This document shows positions 16,482-25,309 of a stretch of DNA of 64,000 nt, one piece after another (position 1 is the first letter of the stretch; each line of letters opens with the position of its first letter). The stretch covers positions 2,292,001-2,356,000 of the forward strand of contig NZ_JAQIJT010000002.1 in assembly GCF_036946125.1 (NCBI RefSeq), given 5' to 3'. A program made the position numbers and the translations under genes. Source of the stretch: Sphingomonas adhaesiva (lineage in GTDB: Bacteria > Pseudomonadota > Alphaproteobacteria > Sphingomonadales > Sphingomonadaceae). The notes below the pieces were generated by a model that searched no databases, was not told where the DNA came from, and was given only the letters and a program-made list of their open reading frames with translations.

Positions 16482-17177
16482 TCAGGAGGCGATCGGCGGT
16501 GCGGTCAGCGCATGGACGCGCAGCCGCGGGAACACCTCCTCCATCGGCTTCACGTCGGGCAGGACATAGACATAGCCGCCCTTCTTGCGGAACTTCGGGC
16601 CGAGCGTTTTTGCGTAGAAGGCGCGCGGCACGTTGATGCAGCCGAAGGTGATGCGGTGCTGCGCCGGATCGGGCGACGCCATCCGCGCGGCGCGCCGCTC
16701 GCCCCTGGCCGCGTCGGCCGGGATCGCGTGGATCGCGACGCTGTTGGCGTAATCGACCCACAACACGCTGGTGCGCCCCGCGGCATAGCCGAACTTCGCC
16801 AGATAGCGACCCGCAGGCGTCGTCTTCTCCGCCGGGCCGATCTCCTCCAGCTTCTTCGCCCCGACACCCGGGGAGGCATCGTCGCCGAGCGCGATGCCGA
16901 TCAGGACGGGCACCTGCGCCAGCGGCATGCCGCGCGCGTCGAAGAGCGTGAGCGAGGCGGCCTTCTTGTCGATGACGGCGAAGGGCAGCTTGCGATTGTC
17001 GCCCGAGGTCGCGACCCAATCGGCGACGAAACGCGTATCGGCGGAGGGGAAGATCGGGGGCCTCGCGACCGACGTCGCGGCGGCGGCGGGGCGCGGCGGC
17101 GTGCGTTTCTTCGGCGCGGCATCGGCACCGGCGCCCATCAGCGCCAGCCCGGCCAGCAGCGGGATCATCGTCTTCAT
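16482..17177 (-). CDS. L,D-transpeptidase (YkuD-fold) family protein
   Basis: 231 aa with an N-terminal signal peptide (MKTMIPLLAGLALMGAGADA), so periplasmic. The YkuD active site is visible as HRITFGCINVP (H174, C180), with the upstream His of the fold in SVAIHAIP (H150). In this family the Cys attacks the meso-diaminopimelate bond of peptidoglycan, forming 3-3 crosslinks or attaching proteins to the wall. The Pro/Ala-rich stretch after the signal (about 22-45) is a likely linker. The gene is convergent with glsA and stands alone. Which reaction it catalyses cannot be told. Confidence 0.85.
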   Translation of the reverse strand: MKTMIPLLAGLALMGAGADAAPKKRTPPRPAAAATSVARPPIFPSADTRFVADWVATSGDNRKLPFAVIDKKAASLTLFDARGMPLAQVPVLIGIALGDDASPGVGAKKLEEIGPAEKTTPAGRYLAKFGYAAGRTSVLWVDYANSVAIHAIPADAARGERRAARMASPDPAQHRITFGCINVPRAFYAKTLGPKFRKKGGYVYVLPDVKPMEEVFPRLRVHALTAPPIAS

Positions 17178-17250
17178 CGCGTCTCCAGCAGCGACGGCGG
17201 CGGCCCCGCCATGGGAGCCGCCGCCACGATCGCCTGTCTCGGGCGTGGGA

Positions 17251-17559
17251 TCAGTGGCGCGGGCGCTTGCCGCGACGCTCCTGTTCCTGAAGCCGCTGCT
17301 CGACGCCGTCGACGCGGCCGTTCAGCTGATCGAGGCGCTGGCCGTGCTGCTGCACCTGACCGGACGCAGCCTGTGCCTCCGCCAGTGCCTGCTTGGCCGT
17401 CCCGTCGGTGGCCTGCAGCTGCGTCTCCAGCGCACCGACGCGGGCGCTGACCGGCGCAACCTGCTCGCGCACGTAGGACTTCGTGGCGCAGCCGGCGAGG
17501 CCGGGGGCGACCAGCAGCGCGAGGACCGCAGGGGACAGCTTCGTCAGGATGGGGGGCAT
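17251..17559 (-). CDS. Small outer-membrane-type lipoprotein with coiled coil
   Basis: 102 aa starting at the ATG at 17559, which has GGAAG six bases upstream. The signal ends in the lipobox LAGC (about residue 24), followed by ATKSYVREQV. The mature part is almost entirely heptad-patterned and Gln/Ala-rich (VGALETQLQATDGTAKQALA ... LDQLNGRVDGVEQRL), so a coiled-coil trimer of Lpp or YbgF-N-terminal type is likely. The tail is basic (RRGKRPRH). Its position beside an L,D-transpeptidase gene, the enzyme class that ties Lpp to peptidoglycan, is suggestive, but I see no certain C-terminal Lys attachment motif. Confidence 0.7.
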   Translation of the reverse strand: MPPILTKLSPAVLALLVAPGLAGCATKSYVREQVAPVSARVGALETQLQATDGTAKQALAEAQAASGQVQQHGQRLDQLNGRVDGVEQRLQEQERRGKRPRH

Positions 17560-17750
17560 CGCAATCTTCCAACAGTTGATGGTCGCGGGAGGGAGCCAGC
17601 GTGACGTCATGGCGGCAAGAGACGCGGCGACGATGCGAGACGACGACGCGACAGATGGAGCCGATCGTCGTCGGGCGCGACTTCGATCGAGCGGGAAATA
17701 CCCGTTTTTTCTTGCCGGATGAACGCACTATGAACTTGGACGAGGGGTCG

Positions 17751-18329
17751 TTACTTCCTCGATTCGGCTTTGCCGGCGAACGGATCGAGCGGGATGCCGC
17801 CCGCCGCGCGGCCCGGTCTGGAAACCGCGGGCGGCGCCGCCCGGCGACGCTCGACGCAGGTCCGCAGCGCCGCGATCGCGGTGCCGCTGCCGGCGAGCGA
17901 CAGCTCCTCCACCCGCACGGTGCCGCGGCGCACGTGCAGGAATGCCGAGGTCGCCAGATTGCGCGGGAAGGTCGTGCCGAAGGTGGTGACGAAACCGCGC
18001 CGCCCCTCCGCCACGATCCCGATCGCATCGTGCCGCGGAAAGGCGGCATTCGACAGGCGGAAGTCGAGCTTCATCCGCTCGCGCGCGCGGATCGACCAAT
18101 TGGCGTTCAGCAGCGTCAGCCGGTTGCTGCCGTCGGTATCCAGCCCGAATTGCAGCACCGTCTCGCGCGGGGGCGGGAAGGCGCGGGTGACGAAGCACCC
18201 CTTGCCATCGCTGCTGGGCGACAGCGTCCAGCCGCCGCCCACGTCCCGCACCGGGTCCTGCGCGGTCGCGGTGGCGGCCGCCGTCAGGGCGGCGGCGACC
18301 ACGAGGGTGCGGCTCCACATCGTCATCAT
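17751..18329 (-). CDS. Secreted protein of unknown function
   Basis: About 192 aa. A start at 18329 (MMTMWSRTLVVAAALTAAAT) gives a clean signal peptide cleaved near ATAQD. The mature region is about 165 residues with one or two Cys (GKGCFVTRAF and LRTCVERR), likely a disulfide-stabilised beta domain in the periplasm. The sequence GGWTLSPSSDGKGCFVTR resembles the start of other small sphingomonad proteins of the type also seen at 21058-21936 (both have a region resembling W-x(5-8)-GC near the mature N-terminus). I do not recognise the family. It is followed by an OYE gene in the same direction upstream, with a 13-bp gap. Confidence 0.55.
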   Translation of the reverse strand: MMTMWSRTLVVAAALTAAATATAQDPVRDVGGGWTLSPSSDGKGCFVTRAFPPPRETVLQFGLDTDGSNRLTLLNANWSIRARERMKLDFRLSNAAFPRHDAIGIVAEGRRGFVTTFGTTFPRNLATSAFLHVRRGTVRVEELSLAGSGTAIAALRTCVERRRAAPPAVSRPGRAAGGIPLDPFAGKAESRK

Positions 18330-18342
18330 CGTCCTGTCCCGT

Positions 18343-19425
18343 TCAGGCTGCATCGCTCGCGACGAAACCCGGCCAGCCGCTCATGTATCCGATGAACGCG
18401 GCGCCCAGCCCCTCGTCCGCCAGATGCCGCGCGGTCACCGGCAGCGCGGGCGAGGTGAAGTCCGGATCGGCGCGGACGCGCGCGGGAAAGTCGTGGCGCA
18501 GGATCGCCGCGCGCCCGATCACCGCGAAGTCGCACCCCGCCGCGATCACCGCGCGCGCGTCCGCCCCGCTCATGATCTTGCCCGCCGCGCCCAGCCTGAC
18601 GCCGCCGCGCGGCAGGTCGGTGAAATAATCGAGCAGCGGGCGCCCCTGATGCTCCGACTCCACCGGCTCCTTCGCCACGTCCCACAGCGACATGTCGAGA
18701 TAGTCGATCGCGCCCGCGCGCAGGAACGCCGCGGCGACCTCGCGAATCTCCATCAGCTTCAGCCCGAACCGCTCGGGCGACAGCCGCAATCCGATCTGGA
18801 AATCGTGGCGGCACGCGGCGCGGATACCGTCGACGATCTCGACGATCAGCCGCGCGCGATTCTCCAGCGTGCCGCCGTAGCGATCGGTGCGCCGGTTGAT
18901 GTCGGCGGAGAGGAACTGCGCCAGGATATAGCCGTGCGCGCCGTGTACCTCGACCCCGTCGAACCCGGCCGCCTCCGCCCGCCGCGCCGCCGCGATGAAG
19001 TCGTCGCGCAGCCGCTCGACCTCCGTCAGCGACAAGCCGCGCGCGCCGGTGTCGGGGTCGTCGGAGGGGCAGACCGGGGTGCCGACCAGCTCCGCGGGCG
19101 AGCGGTTGCCGGCATGGTGCAGCTGCACCGACGATACCGATCCCTCCGCCCGGATCGCCGCCGCCAGCCGCGTCAGCCCCGGCGCTTGCGCATCGTCGAA
19201 GATGCCGAGCTGCCCGGGAAACCCCTGCCCGCCCGGCTGGACGTGCGCCGCCGCCGTCATGGTCAGCCCGAAGCCGCCCGCGGCGCGCTTCGTCAGCCAG
19301 CGCTGCTCGTCGTCGGACAGGCGGCCATCGGCATGGCTCTGCTGATTGGTCAGCGGGGCGAGCATGAAGCGGTTGCGCCACGCCGGCCCGCGCGCCAGCG
19401 ACAGGGGTTCGAACAGGTCGCTCAT
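18343..19425 (-). CDS. NADH:flavin oxidoreductase (Old Yellow Enzyme family)
   Basis: FMN-dependent TIM-barrel ene-reductase, 360 aa. Visible features are the N-terminal PLTNQQSHADG (about 24-34), QLHHAGNRSP (101-110), the substrate His region EVHGAHGYILAQFL (159-172) and the conserved DRYGGTLENRARL block. The C-terminal FMN phosphate region is seen around AGKIMSGADARAVIAAGCDF. The fold reduces activated C=C bonds or related substrates using NAD(P)H. It lies just upstream of the unknown secreted protein gene, 13 bp apart, and 52 bp downstream of a crotonase-type gene; these may form one transcript and a small lipid or aromatic degradation set. Confidence 0.9.
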   Translation of the reverse strand: MSDLFEPLSLARGPAWRNRFMLAPLTNQQSHADGRLSDDEQRWLTKRAAGGFGLTMTAAAHVQPGGQGFPGQLGIFDDAQAPGLTRLAAAIRAEGSVSSVQLHHAGNRSPAELVGTPVCPSDDPDTGARGLSLTEVERLRDDFIAAARRAEAAGFDGVEVHGAHGYILAQFLSADINRRTDRYGGTLENRARLIVEIVDGIRAACRHDFQIGLRLSPERFGLKLMEIREVAAAFLRAGAIDYLDMSLWDVAKEPVESEHQGRPLLDYFTDLPRGGVRLGAAGKIMSGADARAVIAAGCDFAVIGRAAILRHDFPARVRADPDFTSPALPVTARHLADEGLGAAFIGYMSGWPGFVASDAA

Positions 19426-19477
19426 CTCAACGTCTCCCGCCGCCGCGCCCGCCGGGGGCGCGGCATGTCGCCGCGTC

Positions 19478-20371
19478 TCAGGAATAGACCTGCTCCTCCC
19501 ACCACGGCACGAAATCGGGCATGTGGCTGCTGACGCGGTCCGGATACACCGGGGTACGCTTCTCCAGGAACGAGGTCACGCCCTCCTTCGCATCGCCCGA
19601 GCGGCCGCGCGACAGGATGGCGCGGCTGTCCACCTTGTGCGCGTCCATCGGATGCGCATAGCCCAGCCCCCGCCACAGCATCTGACGCGTCAGCGCGACC
19701 GAGACGGGCGCGGTATTGTCCGCGATCTCGCGCGCGATCGCATGCGCACGCGCCAGCAGCCGGTCGCCGGGCACCACCTCCTTGACCAGCCCGCCCGCCT
19801 GCGCCTCGGCGGCGTCGAACACGCGCCCCGAATAGCACCATTCCAGCGCCTGGCTGATGCCGACGACGCGCGGCAGGAAGTAGCTCGACGCCGCCTCCGG
19901 CACGATCCCGCGGCGCGCGAAGACGAACCCCATGCGCGCGCTGTCGCCGGCGAGGCGGATGTCCATCGGCAGCGTCATGGTGGAACCGACGCCCACCGCA
20001 GGACCGTTGATCGCGGCGATCACGGGCTTGAGGCATTCGAAGATGCGCAGCGTCAGCCGGCCGCCGCCATCGCGCGCCTCCTCCATCTCATAGCTCAGCG
20101 TCTTCGTGCCGCCGCCCTTCTCGGGCCGGTCGGTGCGGTTGTCGTAGTCGAAGGTCTTGGCCCCCGCCGACAGGTCCGCCCCGGCGCAGAAGGCGCGCCC
20201 CGCGCCGGTGACGATCACGCAGCGCACGTCGTCGTCGGCATCGACCGCGTCGAACGCGGCGATCATCTCGTGCATCATCGTGCCGGTGAAGGCGTTCAGC
20301 TTCTCCGGGCGGTTCAGCGTGATCGTGGCGACGCCGTCCGCCACCTCGTAGATGATCTGCTCATAGGCCAC
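19478..20371 (-). CDS. Crotonase-superfamily enoyl-CoA hydratase/isomerase
   Basis: 297 aa. The start is a GTG at 20371 (VAYEQIIYEVADGVATITLN), with AGGAGAG just ahead; longer starts lack a ribosome site. The CoA-binding and oxyanion-hole block GAGRAFCAGADL and the second oxyanion block INGPAVGVGSTMTLPMD are present. The Glu residues that bacterial hydratases carry at the two catalytic positions appear replaced (Thr and Ala), whereas a Glu is found in GIVPEAASSYFL, the position used by enoyl-CoA isomerases. An isomerase role is therefore at least as likely as hydration. A long insertion of about 25 residues (AKTFDYDNRTDRPEKGGGTK) sits near residue 80. It probably participates in fatty-acid or aromatic acid breakdown with the following OYE gene. 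Confidence 0.85.
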   Translation of the reverse strand: MAYEQIIYEVADGVATITLNRPEKLNAFTGTMMHEMIAAFDAVDADDDVRCVIVTGAGRAFCAGADLSAGAKTFDYDNRTDRPEKGGGTKTLSYEMEEARDGGGRLTLRIFECLKPVIAAINGPAVGVGSTMTLPMDIRLAGDSARMGFVFARRGIVPEAASSYFLPRVVGISQALEWCYSGRVFDAAEAQAGGLVKEVVPGDRLLARAHAIAREIADNTAPVSVALTRQMLWRGLGYAHPMDAHKVDSRAILSRGRSGDAKEGVTSFLEKRTPVYPDRVSSHMPDFVPWWEEQVYS

Positions 20372-20503
20372 CGCATCTCTCCTCGCTCTGTTCGTTGCCG
20401 GCATAACAGAACTTATGGAGCGTGAGGTCAATGGCTTGTATGTCGGTCGACCCGAACGTGATCGACACCGCTGCGGACGTCAGCGTTCGTTCGACAGTCT
20501 CGG

Positions 20504-20685
20504 CGTTCCCCGGCGAAGGCCGGGGCCCAGTTGGCATGGCTGCGCGGTTTGTTGCCAACGTTCCCCATCTGGACCCCGGCCTTCGCCGGGGAACAAGGGA
20601 CGTTCGAAGTTCTCTATGGAATCCGCGAGCCCCCTACCGGCCTCGCAGAAGAAGCGGGACCCCAGGGCCAAGCCCGGGGTGACGT
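20504..20685. repeat. Palindromic repeats in the 317-bp gap before the enoyl-CoA enzyme gene
   Basis: GTTCCCCGGCGAAGGCCGGG at about 20504 and its complement ending in CCTTCGCCGGGGAAC near 20594 form an inverted pair separated by about 45 bp. Next to them, about 20651-20685, is GAAGCGGGACCCCAGGGCCA followed by AGCCCGGGGTGACG, a diverged single arm of the family seen at 6809-6898. The gap otherwise holds no gene that I can support. Confidence 0.6.
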
Positions 20686-20688
20686 GCG

Positions 20689-21003
20689 TCAGGCGCGCCC
20701 GCCGAACAGCTTGCCCAGCACCGCCTCCGCCGCCTTGCCGACGACGTCCGCCACCGCCTGCGGATCGGGCGCGCGCGTCGTGCCCTGCGCCGCGTCGGAT
20801 CGATCCGCATCCTGCTCGCGTCCGCGCGCGATCGCGGCGGTCGCCGCCGCCGCGGCGATCGTCAGCGCGCCCGCAATCGCCTGCCGCCCCTGCGGCGAGG
20901 ACGCCTGCTCGATCACCCGGTCGCCCGCCTTGCGAAGCTCCCTGGGCAGCTTCACCCCCAGCACTTCCTTCGGCAGCCTGCCCTTCTTCGCCTTCTTGCC
21001 CAT
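20689..21003 (-). CDS. Small hypothetical protein, basic N-terminus
   Basis: 104 aa, start ATG at 21003 (MGKKAKKGRLPKEVLGVKLP). A basic head is followed by PRELRKAGDRVIEQASSPQG, an Ala-rich hydrophobic segment (QAIAGALTIAAAAATAAIA, about 40-58) that could be a membrane segment, and an acidic middle. It ends in VGKAAEAVLGKLFGGRA, which could form an amphipathic helix. Similar short Lys/Ala-rich proteins occur in other sphingomonads; I do not know a function. It stands alone, 54 bp upstream of the TonB-domain gene's end, same strand. Confidence 0.5.
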   Translation of the reverse strand: MGKKAKKGRLPKEVLGVKLPRELRKAGDRVIEQASSPQGRQAIAGALTIAAAAATAAIARGREQDADRSDAAQGTTRAPDPQAVADVVGKAAEAVLGKLFGGRA

Positions 21004-21057
21004 GTCGTCCTCGCAGCGGTGTGGCAGGGATATAAGACACCGCAGGCGGAGTGCAAC

Positions 21058-21936
21058 TCAGGGCTTCGGCGCGCCGCCGTCCGAAGCGAGATCGTCGCGT
21101 CGCAGCTTCTCCTGATAGCGGACATAGGCATTGTCGTCCTTCCAGCCTTGTCCCGGCATCAACCAGACGATCTGGCGTGTCAGCATCGCCGGTACCGGCT
21201 TCCCGGCCGCGTCACGCCCCGGAATGAAGCGGGCGCGACCGATCAGCGCCCTGCACACCGCGTCATCGAGATCGGGCGATCCGCTGGATATGGTGACGTG
21301 GCAATCCTCGACGCTACCGTCGACACCGACGGTCCACGCAATCGCAGTAGTGCCCATCTGTCCCTTCGCCATTGCGGCGACGGGATAATCCGTCCACCTG
21401 ATCCAGCCGTGCGGATCGACGAAGCGCGGCGGGGTCACGACATTCGCGAGCCGAACCGGATCCTTTCCCCAAGAACCCAGCACGCTGGCACGACAAGCGT
21501 CCACGGCCTTCCACGCTTTCGCCAGTGCGGTCGTTTTCAGGCTCACTGCCGGACCCAGCGCGGGCGTGATGGTCAGCACCGTATCGGACGGCGCATCCCG
21601 GAACATCGTCGTCGTGACCTGAAACTGCTGGCGGCGCGTCGTACGATCGCCGTAGGAGAAGGCTTGGAACGGCGACTCCTGCGTCCCGCCACCCGCGAGG
21701 GCAAGCGTCGCCACACTGCGTTGCAGACCATCGTCGCGCGCATGTCGACTGACGATGAATTGCGCCTTGTCACCGATGGGCAGCACGCGCCATGCGACCG
21801 CGACCGTGTCGGCACCGCTTCCAAACGACCGCGCCAGCGTACAACCCTGGTCGCGGTAATCCACCAACCAGCTGCCCGCGGGCTCCAGTGCGGCCACCTG
21901 TGTGCTCGCCGCCAGCAGCACCCCCATCATCAACAT
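21058..21936 (-). CDS. Periplasmic protein with C-terminal TonB-like domain
   Basis: About 292 aa with a signal peptide from the ATG at 21936 (MLMMGVLLAASTQVAALEP). The mature N-terminal part (about 22-170) is a domain with GCTLARSF near its start, of unknown role. The C-terminal part carries a TonB C-terminal-type fold: GTTAIAWTVGVDGSVEDCHV, SSGSPDLDDAVCRALIGRAR and FIPGRDAAGKPVPAM (about 195-260), including a pair of Cys. No cytoplasmic anchor or Pro-rich spacer is seen, so this is not a classical TonB; it belongs to the energy-transducer-like proteins found in many sphingomonads. It is divergent from uvrA (109-bp gap). Confidence 0.72.
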   Translation of the reverse strand: MLMMGVLLAASTQVAALEPAGSWLVDYRDQGCTLARSFGSGADTVAVAWRVLPIGDKAQFIVSRHARDDGLQRSVATLALAGGGTQESPFQAFSYGDRTTRRQQFQVTTTMFRDAPSDTVLTITPALGPAVSLKTTALAKAWKAVDACRASVLGSWGKDPVRLANVVTPPRFVDPHGWIRWTDYPVAAMAKGQMGTTAIAWTVGVDGSVEDCHVTISSGSPDLDDAVCRALIGRARFIPGRDAAGKPVPAMLTRQIVWLMPGQGWKDDNAYVRYQEKLRRDDLASDGGAPKP

Positions 21937-22045
21937 CGCGTCGTCCCCCGCCCTGCGCGCCTTGCCCCGCGTCCCTACCCGCCCCACATCCCGGCGCACA
22001 AGCGCGCGCTGGACGCGGGCGAACAGATATGGAACATACCCCCGC

Positions 22046-24961
22046 ATGGCTCTCACCACGATCTCGGTCCGCGGCGCGCGCGAGCATAACCTCAAGGACG
22101 TCAGCGTCGACATCCCGCGCGATACGCTGACCGTCATCACCGGCCTGTCGGGCTCGGGGAAGTCCAGCCTCGCCTTCGACACCATCTATGCCGAGGGGCA
22201 GCGCCGCTACGTCGAGTCGCTGTCGGCCTATGCGCGCCAGTTCCTGGAGCTGATGCAGAAGCCCGACGTCGACCATATCGAGGGGCTGAGCCCGGCGATC
22301 TCGATCGAGCAGAAGACAACCAGCCGCAACCCGCGCTCGACCGTGGCGACCGTCACCGAGATCTACGATTACATGCGCCTGCTGTGGGCGCGCGTCGGCG
22401 TACCCTATTCGCCCGCCACCGGGCTGCCGATCGCGGCGCAGCAGATCAGCCAGATGGTCGACCGCGTGATGGCGCTGCCCGAGGGCACGCGCCTCTACCT
22501 GCTCGCCCCCGTCGTGCGCGGGCGCAAGGGCGAGTATCGCAAGGAGATGGCGGAGTGGCAGAAGGCGGGCTTCACCCGCGTCCGCATCGACGGCCAGCTC
22601 CATGAGATCGACGAGGCGCCCGCGCTCGACAAGAAATACAAGCACGACATCGAGGTCGTGGTCGACCGCCTCGTCGTCGGCGGCGACATCGCGACGCGGC
22701 TGGCCGACAGCTTCGAGCAGGCGCTGAAGCTGGCCGATGGCCTGGCCTATGTCGACCCCGCCGATCCCGCCAGGGACGAATACGAACCGCGCACGCCCGA
22801 GAGCGTCGTGCTGGGCGACCATGCGCCGCCGGGGCGGATCGTCTTTTCCGAAAAGTTCGCCTGTCCGGTCAGCGGCTTCACGATCGCGGAGATCGAGCCG
22901 CGGCTGTTCTCGTTCAACGCGCCGCAGGGCGCCTGCCCGGCGTGCGACGGGCTGGGCGAGAAGATGATCTTCGACGAGGATCTGGTCGTCCCCAACCACG
23001 ATCTGTCGATCAAGAAGGGCGCGGTGGTGCCCTGGGCGAAGAGCAACCCGCCCTCGCCCTATTACATGCAGGTGATGGCGAGCCTGGCGCGCGAGTTCGG
23101 CTTCTCGCTCGACACGGCCTGGGGCGAGCTGCCGGGCGAGGTGAAGCTGGTGATCCTGCACGGCACCGGGGGCAAGCCCGTCACCCTGACCTTCGTCGAC
23201 GGCAAGAAGTCGTATGACGTGAAGAAGCCGTTCGAGGGCGTGATCGGCAACCTCAACCGCCGCCTGCTCCAGACCGAGAGCGCGTGGATGAAGGAGGAGC
23301 TGTCCAAGTATCAGTCCAGCCAGGCGTGCGAGGTCTGCCACGGCGCGCGCCTGAAACCCGAGGCGCTGGCGGTGAAGATCGCGGGCGAGGACATCAGCCA
23401 CGCGACGCGGATGAGCGTGGTGGACGCGCTCGCCTTCTTCACCGCGCTGCCCGACCATCTCGGTGACCAGCAGCGCGCGATCGCGGAGCGCATCCTGAAG
23501 GAGATCGTCGAACGGCTGGGGTTCCTCAACAACGTCGGGCTCGACTACCTCAACCTCGACCGCACCAGCGGCACGCTGTCGGGGGGCGAGAGCCAGCGCA
23601 TCCGCCTCGCCAGCCAGATCGGCAGCGGGCTGTCGGGGGTGCTCTACGTCCTCGACGAGCCGTCGATCGGCCTGCACCAGCGCGACAACGACATGCTGCT
23701 GGCGACGCTCCGGCGGCTGCGCGACCTGGGCAATACCGTCATCGTGGTGGAGCATGACGAGGATGCGATCCGCATGGCGGACTATGTCATCGACATGGGG
23801 CCGGGCGCAGGCGTCCACGGCGGCAAGGTGGTGGCGCAGGGCACCGTCAAGCAGCTATTGAAGAGCAAGACCTCGGTCACGGCCGATTACCTCAACGGTA
23901 CGAGGCTGGTGCCGCTGCCCGCGAAGCGGCGCAAGGGGTCGGGCAAGAAGCTGACCGTCCACAATGCGACCGCCAACAACCTGACGGGCGTGACCGCGTC
24001 GATCCCGCTCGGCACCTTCACCTGCATCACGGGCGTGTCGGGGTCGGGCAAGTCGAGCTTCACGATCGACACGCTCTATGCCGCCGCCGCACGGCAGCTG
24101 AACGGTGCGCGCATCCTGGCGGGCAGGCACGACAGGATCAGCGGGCTCCAGCATCTCGACAAGGTGATCGACATCGACCAGTCGCCGATCGGGCGCACCC
24201 CGCGATCGAACCCGGCCACCTATACCGGCGCGTTCACGCAGATCCGCGACTGGTTCGCCGGGCTGCCGGAAAGCCAGGCGCGCGGGTACAAGCCGGGGCG
24301 GTTCAGCTTCAACGTGAAGGGCGGACGGTGCGAGGCGTGCCAGGGCGACGGCGTGCTGAAGATCGAGATGCACTTCCTGCCCGACGTCTACGTCACCTGC
24401 GACGTGTGCCACGGCGCGCGCTACAACCGCGAGACGCTGGAGGTGAAGTTCAAGGGCCATTCGATCGCCGATGTCCTCGACATGACGGTGGAGGATGCCG
24501 CCGCCTTCTTCGCCAACGTGCCGCCGATCCGCGACAAGATGGCGATGCTGGTCGAGGTGGGGCTGGGCTACGTCAAGGTCGGGCAGCAGGCGACGACGCT
24601 GTCGGGCGGCGAGGCGCAGCGCGTCAAGCTGGCCAAGGAACTGTCGCGGCGCGCGACGGGGAATACGCTCTATATCCTGGACGAGCCGACGACGGGGCTG
24701 CATTTCGAGGACGTGCGCAAGCTGCTGGAGGTGCTCCACGCGCTGGTCGAGCAGGGCAATACGGTGGTGGTGATCGAGCACAACCTGGACGTCATCAAGA
24801 CCGCCGACTGGATCATCGACCTGGGCCCCGAGGGCGGCGTGAAGGGCGGCGAGATCGTCGCGGAGGGTACGCCGGAAACGGTCGCGGCGGCACCGCGGAG
24901 CTTCACCGGGCGCTATCTGGCGCCGCTGCTGGAGCGCGGCGCGAAGGGGAAGGCGGCGTAG
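22046..24961 (+). CDS. uvrA: Excinuclease ABC subunit A
   Basis: Damage-sensing ATPase of nucleotide-excision repair, acting with UvrB on DNA. 971 aa, standard length. The ATG at 22046 (MALTTISVRGAREHNLKDVS) matches the family N-terminus; upstream in-frame sequence is not conserved. Features are Walker A GLSGSGKSS (residues 33-41), a first zinc-binding CPACDGLG region, a CEVCHGARLKPE block, the ABC signature LSGGESQRIRLASQIGSGL, Walker B LYVLDEPSIGLHQRDND, the second Walker A GVSGSGKSSF, the zinc finger CEACQGDG ... CDVCHGARYN, and second signature LSGGEAQRVKLAKEL. All parts are intact. It stands alone, divergent from the TonB-domain protein. Confidence 0.98.
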   Translation: MALTTISVRGAREHNLKDVSVDIPRDTLTVITGLSGSGKSSLAFDTIYAEGQRRYVESLSAYARQFLELMQKPDVDHIEGLSPAISIEQKTTSRNPRSTVATVTEIYDYMRLLWARVGVPYSPATGLPIAAQQISQMVDRVMALPEGTRLYLLAPVVRGRKGEYRKEMAEWQKAGFTRVRIDGQLHEIDEAPALDKKYKHDIEVVVDRLVVGGDIATRLADSFEQALKLADGLAYVDPADPARDEYEPRTPESVVLGDHAPPGRIVFSEKFACPVSGFTIAEIEPRLFSFNAPQGACPACDGLGEKMIFDEDLVVPNHDLSIKKGAVVPWAKSNPPSPYYMQVMASLAREFGFSLDTAWGELPGEVKLVILHGTGGKPVTLTFVDGKKSYDVKKPFEGVIGNLNRRLLQTESAWMKEELSKYQSSQACEVCHGARLKPEALAVKIAGEDISHATRMSVVDALAFFTALPDHLGDQQRAIAERILKEIVERLGFLNNVGLDYLNLDRTSGTLSGGESQRIRLASQIGSGLSGVLYVLDEPSIGLHQRDNDMLLATLRRLRDLGNTVIVVEHDEDAIRMADYVIDMGPGAGVHGGKVVAQGTVKQLLKSKTSVTADYLNGTRLVPLPAKRRKGSGKKLTVHNATANNLTGVTASIPLGTFTCITGVSGSGKSSFTIDTLYAAAARQLNGARILAGRHDRISGLQHLDKVIDIDQSPIGRTPRSNPATYTGAFTQIRDWFAGLPESQARGYKPGRFSFNVKGGRCEACQGDGVLKIEMHFLPDVYVTCDVCHGARYNRETLEVKFKGHSIADVLDMTVEDAAAFFANVPPIRDKMAMLVEVGLGYVKVGQQATTLSGGEAQRVKLAKELSRRATGNTLYILDEPTTGLHFEDVRKLLEVLHALVEQGNTVVVIEHNLDVIKTADWIIDLGPEGGVKGGEIVAEGTPETVAAAPRSFTGRYLAPLLERGAKGKAA

Positions 24962-25309
24962 CGCGCGGGGCGCGCGGGGCGCGCGGCGCGCGCGGGGCGA
25001 GGAGTAGATGTCTGGAGCGCCCCGTCACCCGAAGCGAATGCCAGCCATCTGCCCGGCTCCCGCATCTGTTCGCGGGCAAAGGCGGAACCCGTCCAAAAAT
25101 GGGTGGGACCGCGCCGCATACACGCCGTGCTCCTGCGCAGGCAGGAGCCCGGAGTTACAGGTCCCATAAGGCGTTGTTCTGCTGGGCCCTGGGCTCCTGC
25201 GCAGGCAGGAGCATGGCGTGGGGTCGGTGCCGTTGCACCTGTTTTGCAAAGGTCCCGCGTTCGCCGGGAGCAGAAAGGACCCCTGCTCAGGGCAACGACG
25301 CCCCGACGA
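24962..25309. repeat. 348-bp gene-free gap with low-complexity and palindromic repeats
   Basis: The gap opens with a low-complexity GCGCGCGGGG run (24961-25002). Two copies of the palindrome CTCCTGCGCAGGCAGGAG lie at about 25130-25147 and 25194-25211; the first sits in the same 29-bp context (GCCGTG ... GCCCGG) as the copy at 13290-13318. No coding frame here has support. The palindromes may stop transcription from uvrA and the opposite-strand cupin gene, which converge here. Confidence 0.6.
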
